Positions 56,966-64,000 of a stretch of 64,000 nt of DNA are shown one piece after another. The notes beneath the pieces were generated by a model. The model saw only the letters and a program-made list of their open reading frames with translations. It ran no database searches and was not told the DNA's origin. Where the stretch lies: NCBI GenBank assembly GCA_037576215.1, contig JBANDB010000005.1:3410001-3474000 (forward strand). Direction: 5' to 3'. Made by a program: the position numbers and the translations under genes. The stretch is from Armillaria gallica (Eukaryota; Basidiomycota; Agaricomycetes; Agaricales; Physalacriaceae). How positions within the stretch are numbered: position 1 is the stretch's first letter; the number at the start of each line of letters is the position of its first letter.

Positions 56966-57486
56966 TGTTAGGGATGCGCAAAATAGACAGAGAACTCACA
57001 TGAGCAGAGGTCCATAGAGTGCATGGGCTTTGGCAAAGCTATTAGCAATGTCACCCTTGAGCCAAAGCCCTAAGATTGGATTGCAGAGCAGAGTCTGCAG
57101 AGAGCAAAGGTTTGGATAGAGTAAAGATAGTCCAACAGAGTGGAGGCTGCGGACTTGGAGAGCAATGGATTAGACTTAGAGTCAAAGAGAGATTTGGCTA
57201 AACCAAGTTGATATTCAAACTGAGTATCTACAAGTAATTCTACAATATATATACAAGTAGGTAATCCAAGTTGGAGTCTGATGGAATCTGACAGAGGTCT
57301 GTTTGCTACCGAATTCAGATTCTAGATTTAATATATGAGTAGTAAATGAAACAGAAATGAAATGTTAAATGGAGTAAGGTAAATGGTAAGCAGCCAGAGG
57401 CCATGGAGGTCCAATGTTGACTATCTAAGATGGAGTTTAATGCTTGAAGTTGGTGTGAAGCAGAGGTCTGCAGCATGCATGTAACA
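56966..57486 (-). repeat. 3' LTR of chromovirus element 2
   Basis: In plus reading it starts TGTTAGGGATGCGC and ends GCATGTAACA. It is 521 bp long and aligns with the LTRs of element 1, with small indels near 57120. The interior side continues with a C-rich tract. Confidence 0.93.
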
Positions 57487-57502
57487 GTATCCCCCCCTTA
57501 GT
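57487..57502 (-). promoter_or_regulatory. Polypurine tract of element 2
   Basis: On the minus strand this reads CTAAGGGGGGGATAC next to the LTR, the same as element 1 with one extra G. Confidence 0.75.
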
Positions 57503-58652
57503 GTTCTTGCCCTCAAGAGTGCTGATCCCAATGGCCAATCAGTATGGTTATGTGTGCAGAAAATTTGATCATGGGAATTTTGCAACTTAACCTCTTACTT
57601 TCATCTACTCTGCTTTATTCCATCCTTGTCATTTATAATGTCCACGCCCACTGAATATCGCGATTCTGTGACCCCTGAACCCTACAAGTCAGCCCTGACA
57701 CCCGCTGATTTATTACTTGAAGATTATGAGGCTTTGGAGAAGGAACAAGGCACCGTGAAAGAAAGATATGAGGAAGCGGTTACTAGGCATGATGAGTGGA
57801 AAGCTGCAAAGGCAAGGGAGGCAAAGGAGGCCCAGGTGGAGAAGTTGAGGAAGGAGAAAGAGGCGCGACTTCTCAACGTGGAGACCTTGAAGAGGGAGAA
57901 ACTGGAGGCTGAGAGATAAGCAGAGGAGAAAAGGCAGGAGGAGGAGCAGCTCTGGTTGGAGGCCGAAGCACAGGAAAAGGAATGCCAGCAGTTGTTGGAC
58001 TTAGAGAAGGAGGAGATACAGGAGGCTGCAGAGCGTCAGCAGTTGGCTGACTTAGAGGAAGAAGAGAGGGAGAAGGAGAAGGAGGATGAAGTGAACGAGT
58101 TGGTGTTGCAGGCTGCAAGTGCCCCATCAGTGAGTGACAGGGAGGACGAGGCGGATTCGACGGATCCAAAAATGGCCGCAATGGCTGAGTTGAGGAGGAA
58201 GTGAGCAATTACTGAGGGAAAAAGGAGGGAACGTACCATGGAGCCCCATAAGTGGAAAGTTTGTTCTGCAAGTATAGTGAATGACAGTGAGGAGGATAGA
58301 AATGCTTCGGCAGGACCGTCGATGCCCAAGCGTCTGAAAACTGAGCCTGTTCCTCAGGCAAAGGACAAGGTTTTTTCTGGGAATGGTACATGACACCATT
58401 GGTACTTCACTTTGTTTGTTGACTTGAAATTATTTAGCACATTGTGGCAAGTGCCATTCTGACCAGGCTATTTGTTTTATTTGTGGTGGCATCCAGACAT
58501 GCCAATGGTGCCACATCAAGAAGGCATGGTGTTCTTTTAACAAAGGTAGTGATGATGGTGGATCCACGGACTCCAGCAGTGTATTGGAGATACTGCAAGA
58601 TATTTCTTCAAGAATGGCACATTTGGAGAGCAAAGTCAACACCATTGCAGTG

Positions 58653-60341
58653 ATGAGCCTAAACTTCCATGGCAATGGCAACACCAACTCAGAATGAGAT
58701 TGGGCAAATTAATGTAGTGACACGGCAATAAAGGCAATCATGTGTGCAAGTGGTTCAAGGCACCTCTGTGCAGTAAATCAATTCCTCTATATGCAAGTAT
58801 ACACTGCGACTTTAAGTCTGCGAAGTAGTACTGCTTGGTAGTCAAGTACTAGATGCTAAGGCTATAAGCTGTAGGGATCTCTTGAAGTGAGAGGGAACGG
58901 AAGCAGGTATGATGTTAATACCACAGATCTGTATGTGAAAACACGAGATGAGACTAGAAGATGTCGCTAGATGGCAATCTAAGTGGGGTGAACAATGGGA
59001 GATAGACTAAACGGTTGGCAATAGTCTATGAGTGAATGAGACAGTGAGAAAACGGGAGTGGAGATGACGTGGGGCGAGAGAAAACATTGAATGAGGTGCT
59101 GAGGGTGGAATGTCAAGAGAAAACATGGCACTATAAAAACTGGCAATGATACTTGTCCTATACAGTGCTGGTGCTGAAGTTGATGTTGAAACTGGTCTTG
59201 TGCTGAAAATGATCTATCCTGTGTCAAAACTAACTTTCAAGTCTGCTCGAGGGACTGTCCTATACTGATGTGATACGAAAACTTGCTGATACTGATCCTA
59301 AGTCTACTCAGAGACTACCCAAGTGGGCAATAATAACGATGGTGAAAGTGAAAGGGTAAAAACTCCAATGGTGTGAAAGTGAAACGATGACGGTCTAGTA
59401 AACAATAATGGGGACAAGGTATGGTGTGGCAATCATGTATTGGCATAATATGAGCATGTACCAATAGTGTTAAGAGTGAAGAGCGAGTGTGGAAGAACTC
59501 TTCACAGTTCAAAACCATGGAATAACTCTGGTGAGTTTAAGAGTTGACATGCAATCAAGGTTATGCTGGGGTAAACAGTATATTGCCATAGAACAGTGAA
59601 TAGACGTAGTTTACTGGTGATAATTGACATGGTGCACTGAGATAGACTGCGATAGACTGGTCATAAACTGACTAGCTACATTTTTCTATCTAGTTTTTAT
59701 ACTACAAGTACGAATTTATGAATAGTGTAAATATGAGCGACTTAGTAAGGTTGTAAGGCCATAGCTTAGTAAAATTGTAGGGAACATATGGTCTTTTGCC
59801 TTCAAAAGTAACAGCAAGTCGTTGACGTTGCCATGTTCGGACTGCAGCCATATGGTATTATTGAGCGATGAGTGGATCACTAGGTGGTGTTTAGCTGTGG
59901 ATTTCTGGGCAATAGTCGTCATGCTGAGGGGTACACATGGGGCTATGTTTTCTTGAGGCCTTGGCATTGTAACAGCCTTAGTAAAACATGGTCTGTCATT
60001 GCCATAGCTGTAATTATCGTGGCTGGGAGGGTACTCATGTCAATCACGTCATTTAATTAAGTGATCGATGAGCATGTCAACTAGTGGCTTCTGAGTGATG
60101 CAACGATTCTGTATTAGAATGATGGTTGATCAAAGGTACCTTGCCATGATGAAACATGGCAATGATGATGCGTAATGAGATGGGATGGATAACAAAGTGC
60201 GTAAGGAGTGATTGCCGTAGGGTAAAAGTGATATTGCCATGTGTGGAATTATTGGTTTACTGAAAAGCCATTGAAGGGACAGCAATGTTAAATAGCAGGG
60301 AAAATCCATGAATTCTGAGCATACAGAGCCTGGAGGCTCAT
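58653..60341 (+). mobile_element. ATGAGCCT-ended element, copy 3
   Basis: Starts ATGAGCCTAA and ends GGAGGCTCAT. The exact duplication CAGTG is at 58648-58652 and 60342-60346. Removing the insert and one CAGTG restores the antisense-gene frame as I-A-V-E-H-M-D. Same orientation as copy 2, opposite to copy 1. At 1689 bp it is the longest copy. Words such as ACTACAAGTA near 59701 and TGCGAAGTAGTACT near 58817 recur in the other copies. Confidence 0.8.
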
Positions 60342-60458
60342 CAGTGGAGCACATGGACAACTTAATGGATGACTACCATCCCAATTGCGACATCAAGTAC
60401 CCCAATGACCTCCCATCTAAGTCTATGATGGCAGAGTTCAAAAATATCGCAAATGGAG

Positions 60459-61608
60459 CAGCCATAGCAGCCAATATTCTATATCAATCACTGTCAATTG
60501 ACTGGCCACCTAAATAAAGCATTTTTGACACTGTGACAAAAGCAGGACATTGTCACAGCCTCTCTTTTGATGGCTGTTGCACTGCCACCCTCCCCTCTGC
60601 TCATTGTCAGGGTCCCCCACCCTCCCTCCCACTGTTGCGCACTTTTTCCTTTTTGGAAAAGTTGCTTTCAATGCCTCCAGAATGATTGTGAGCCTTATTC
60701 CTGCCCTCCTGCTCACTGTTTTGGGTGAAAATTTGAGATTTGAGGTCTTCTAAAAATATATTATGGATTGGTAAGCTGACTGCACACCTCCCGAGCCCCT
60801 GGAGGCTGGATTCAGCCATGGGAGACTGGATGTAGTGTGGCAGTGCAGCCAATTGATGAGATCAGCCATTAATATCAGGCCATTTTCAGACAAATCTGGA
60901 ATTCAGATGGTTTCTGATAGGATACATGATATATACTATATAATAGTGTGTACAAAAGATTAGAATGATCCAAAATGTATTAGCAGAGATATAAGGAGAT
61001 CTTCCTGAAAATGAGAAAGAGCACTCCTCAGATTTGGTTGTTCTGGTAATTCTATGGCCTGGGGACTATCAGATTCAGATTCCTGGACCCAAAAAAAGTA
61101 TATATCATGTATCCTATCAGAAACCATCTGAATTCCAGATTTGTCTGAAAATGGCCTGATATTAATGGCTGATCTCATCAATTGGCTGCACTGCCACACT
61201 ACATCCAGTCTCCCATGGCTGAATCCAGCCTCCAGGGGCTCGGGAGGTGTGCAGTCAGCTTACCAATCCATAATATATTTTTAGAAGACCTCAAATCTCA
61301 AATTTTCACCCAAAACAGTGAGCAGGAGGGCAGGAATAAGGCTCACAATCATTCTGGAGGCATTGAAAGCAACTTTTCCAAAAAGGAAAAAGTGCGCAAC
61401 AGTGGGAGGGAGGGTGGGGGACCCTGACAATGAGCAGAGGGGAGGGTGGCAGTGCAACAGCCATCAAAAGAGAGGCTGTGACAATGTCCTGCTTTTGTCA
61501 CAGTGTCAAAAATGCTTTATTTAGGTGGCCAGTCAATTGACAGTCTGGATTTATCAGCTGGCCTGTCAATTGACAGTGATTAATATATGAAAGTGGCTGC
61601 TACAGGTG
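60459..61608. mobile_element. Hairpin (foldback) element with about 450-bp inverted arms
   Basis: The arms at about 60483-60940 and 61095-61545 are reverse complements with no differences noticed. This is why identical 81- and 68-codon frames appear on opposite strands; neither is a gene. A loop of about 155 bp separates the arms. The outer ends continue as shorter, imperfect inverted repeats (AGCAGCCA on the left, TGGCTGCT on the right). AATGGAGC at 60451-60458 and 61609-61616 looks like an 8-bp target duplication. The right arm has an extra 35 bp repeating GTCAATTGACAGT. An 8-bp duplication would fit hAT- or KDZ-type transposases acting in trans; no transposase is present. Confidence 0.85.
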
Positions 61609-62206
61609 AATGGAGCTCCAAAAAACCAGGGATATCTATAGTGAGGTACTGCAAAAAATAGCTACCCAATGTTTGGACAGGGACATGGCAGTCATCAAGG
61701 TGAAGGGTTTGCAGTTGCTGGCCGAAGAGACTCCGCTCAGAATGGAGGACCCATACGAAATTCTCAACAAGTCATTCTGGGTCAGAACTGTCGGAGTCAC
61801 CGGTCTGCATGAGCAGATGTTAGCTCACACCAAGTTCCTGTGGGCCCGTCGGGATTTCTACAATGCTCACAGATGCCGGAAGGAATGGCAACTTTGGAAG
61901 AGGTTGTTGAAGGACCAGGAGGGCTACCCAGTGGAGGACTCAGATGAACCTTTGGACTTGGAGGAGGAAATATGGGAGGACATGGTGCCAGAAGCAGAGT
62001 CTGTTGGCATTCTGGAGTTGGACACCTTGACTAAGATGCTGATGCCTGAAGAGGATGCAGAGGAAGAGGCTGAAAAGGAGCTCCATCAGCAGGCAACCGC
62101 AAGAATGAGGGCCTATAAAGGGTCAAGAGGTATTGAGGTGGAGAGTGATGTGGAAATGTATGAAGATTTGGGGTCTGTATTGGTACAGGAGGTGGAATTG
62201 GAGTAA

Positions 62207-62515
62207 GGTAAAGAAAAGGAGAAGGAAGAGGAGGATGTTGACATGGTGAGTCCATCCAGCATCAGCTCTTCTTGACTTTACCATCTTTATATATTTTTGT
62301 ATGTTTTTGCTAGTATAGTACAGTGGTGAGGCCCTGGGGCCCAAATATATTGACTTTTCTTCGAATTGGACAATGAGATTTGAAAGGGAAGAGTGGAGCC
62401 AAGTGGAGCTGTTCCAGATTAGGAAATGAATTTGCAATAGTTTTTGTGGATTTGATTTGAAATAGAAATAGTCAGAGCTGATGGAAACTGATAATGTTAC
62501 AGGTGAGAGAGGAAG
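62207..62515. other. Convergent intergenic gap of element 2
   Basis: About 300 bp separate the end of the antisense gene from the integrase stop; the two genes converge. The matching gap in element 1 is 45643-45893. No terminator was identified. Confidence 0.5.
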
Positions 62516-64000
62516 TTAGATGGTGGGTTTTTGGATGGTGACTTTGGCAAGTGGTCCTAGTTTGTCTGGGTAATGGTGGTGAAAATCTTCAATGAAGTCG
62601 TCGGTGGAGAACTCGGTCACCAGTAACCAGGCAAATTCTTTGTCAGTGCCTTCGTAGCCTAACCATTGAATTCTGTAGAGGAGAGGACACCAGAACTGGT
62701 GGTCTAGTTTGGAGTCTAGGATCTGAGCTATTTCGTACTGCTCTTCACTGTCGACTTTCACCAGAGGTGGCAGAGGTTGGGTGCAATTGGGGATGGTGTT
62801 TTCTTCTAAAGATTCAAGTTGCAATACATGGAAGATGGGTTGAATGGCACGGAGGTCTGACAGAAGTTTGAGCATGAAGGAATGGGAGCCTGGTTGAGCT
62901 ATGATTTCAAATGGGCCAAGGAATTTCTCTGTGAATTTCGCAGTAGGATGAGTAGTCTTGATGTGCTTGGAACTGAGGAAGACCTTGTCACCTACTTTGA
63001 ACAGAGGAGCCAGATTCTGACACTTGTCTGCTTGGATCTTGTAGCAAGACTGTGCCTGAGTGATTTCATTGCATAGGAATTGGTGTAGTTCATCTAGATT
63101 GACTATAAAGTCATGGGCCCGAGCGGAGGCAATATCACGTTCAGGATGAACAGTGATATTAGGATGGTAGCCTTTGTTGGCAAAGAATGGGGAGATTCTG
63201 GTGGAGGCATTTGGAGCATTGTTGTATGCAAATTCAGCAATGGGTAGTAGTAAATCCCAGTTGTCCTGTTGATAAGAACAATAGATGCAGATGTACTGTT
63301 CCAAGGTTTGATTTGCACATTCCATTTGTCCATCAGCCTCTGGATGATATCCGGAAGTAAAGTTTCATGTCCAGGGCTTTAGCAAGGGCACATGTGAATT
63401 GGGAGACAAATTCAAAGCTGTGGTCAGAGGTGATGTGGTTAGGAACACCATGCTTAGAGAAAACATGAATGATGAATAACTGGGCGAGTTCTTCATAATT
63501 AATAGTATCATGTGTAGGGATAAAGATGGCTTGCTTGCTTGTGTGGTTGATTGCTACAAGGATAGCGGTGAATCTGTTGGAGTCCAGTAACTGTTCAATG
63601 AAATCCATTGAAATAGAATCCCACAGACGTTCTGGAACTGGCAAGGGTTTAAGTAAACTGTAAGGGCAATGTCTAGGTGTCTTGTTGCGACTGCACACCA
63701 TACAAGATTTGACATAGTGGCAAACATATTCATGCATCTGTGGCCAGGTATAGCTCTGTTGGACTAATTTCAAGGTCCGATTTTGACCAAAATGACCTGC
63801 CAAGATGTGATCGTGATTATTCTGTAGGACACGGAGATGGAGATCCTCAGAGTCTGGGACAGATGTGGTTATCGAGATGGAGGATGTCTGATTCATCTAT
63901 GGACCACTGAGAGGGAGAAGTGGGAGTAGAGGATTTAGCCTGACGGAAACCATTGGAGGCCATGGAGTCAGATAGTTGTGCTTGCTTGATGTCTGAATGG
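62516..64000 (-). pseudogene. Chromovirus integrase and chromodomain (element 2, partial)
   Basis: The minus-strand frame 62516-63325 holds the end of the integrase core (Q-T-L-E-Q-Y-I-C-I-Y) and the chromodomain (Y-R-I-Q-W-L-G-Y-E-G-T-D-K-E-F-A-W-L). The frame 63333-63896 holds the zinc finger (H-D-H-I-L-A-G-H-F-G to C-M-V-C) and the two catalytic aspartate regions (S-M-D-F-I-E-Q and I-T-S-D-H). A 5-base deletion near 63360 relative to element 1 separates the frames. Near 63865 a further shift lies within V-P-D-S-E-D-L-H-L-R-V-L, a segment missing from element 1. RNase H, RT and gag would lie beyond the window. Confidence 0.9.

Larger units (their letters stand above)
57638..62206 (+). pseudogene. 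Antisense accessory gene of the chromovirus (copy 2)
   Basis: Same gene as at 42349-45642, starting with an ATG at 57638 (M-S-T-P-T-E-Y-R-D-S-V-T-P-E-P-Y). The coiled-coil exon (57750-58200) has stops after E-A-E-R and after L-R-R-K. A 52-nt intron at 58386-58437 is at the same place as in copy 1. The cluster here is uninterrupted: C-G-K-C-H-S-D-Q-A-I-C, eight residues, C-Q-W-C-H-I-K-K-A-W-C. A 1.7-kb element (58653-60341) and a hairpin element (60459-61608) split the downstream exon. It resumes with L-Q-K-T-R-D-I-Y-S-E-V-L and N-P-Y-E-I-L-N-K-S-F-W and ends in an acidic tail at a TAA; the frame beyond it stays open to a D-V-D-M-V end near 62270. Shared domains, intron and position in two diverged elements show the gene belongs to this retrotransposon lineage. 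Confidence 0.75.
56966..64000 (-). mobile_element. Ty3/gypsy chromovirus, element 2 (runs off the window)
   Basis: It has the same organisation as element 1: a lower LTR (3' LTR), polypurine tract, antisense gene on the plus strand, then integrase on the minus strand to the window end. It is inserted in the Helitron-like gene; the left flank is CTTGC. It differs from element 1 by many substitutions and separate insertions, so it is an independent insertion of a related copy. Confidence 0.9.

Noticed and set aside
57873..58208. A 111-codon proline-rich minus-strand frame
   Set aside because: Also the complement of the coiled-coil exon of the antisense gene, copy 2.
60510..61524. Identical 68- and 81-codon open frames on opposite strands, as if a duplicated small gene
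   Set aside because: They are mirror images within the arms of one hairpin element; the identity reflects the inverted repeat, not protein constraint.

Overview
The window looks like a repeat-rich stretch of a filamentous basidiomycete (Agaricomycete) nuclear genome. Support comes from spliceable introns of about 47-60 nt with GT/AG ends, a fungal STAND/NLR protein (N-terminal helical domain, NACHT, ankyrin repeats), Ty3/gypsy chromoviruses with a chromodomain integrase, a Helitron-type gene with a DUF6570-like domain, and a Tad1/LINE-like remnant. No rRNA, intact tRNA, CRISPR or bacterial-type feature is visible. Almost every coding region is damaged. The exception is the NLR gene at 31.9-35.4 kb, which reads without interruption through six exons.

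Layout. 1-18.5 kb: a low-information region of dispersed, partly inverted repeats (families R1, R2, R3) carrying gene relics: two copies of an unknown family (Q1 at 6.9-7.6 kb minus, Q2 at 12.8-13.5 kb plus), a PCF11-like 3'-end-processing factor pseudogene (9.3-10.7 kb) and a possible third gene near 14 kb. 18.5-31.5 kb: a more CpG-rich block with two decayed copies of another unknown minus-strand gene family (S). The first S copy is split by a LINE fragment (13-bp target duplication) and by a 1.8-kb solo LTR. A second solo LTR of the same family lies inverted at 23.9-25.5 kb; both carry arrays of tRNA T-arm-like motifs. 31.9-36.5 kb: the NLR gene, whose ankyrin array is cut by a 387-bp LTR-like insertion with an exact 5-bp target duplication. 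37-41.6 kb: non-coding DNA and decayed fragments.

41.7-53.4 kb is a complete Ty3/gypsy chromovirus on the minus strand (LTRs of 520 bp, target duplication AAAAC) with gag, protease, RT/RNase H and integrase-chromodomain. Between its integrase and its 3' LTR it carries an extra gene on the opposite strand, encoding a long coiled coil, a Zn2Cys6-type cluster and a conserved C-terminal region. A second chromovirus copy (57.0 kb to the window end) interrupts the Helitron-like gene and carries the same antisense gene. This shared antisense gene is the best candidate for a little-described system here. Three copies of a 1.6-1.7 kb element with ATGAGCCT/AGGCTCAT ends and CAGTG-like 5-bp duplications have inserted into these chromoviruses, and a 1.15-kb near-perfect hairpin element has inserted into the second antisense gene.

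Many premature stops across unrelated genes are TGA codons readable as deaminated CGA, which suggests CpG methylation-driven decay. All calls come from reading the sequence; no searches were run.
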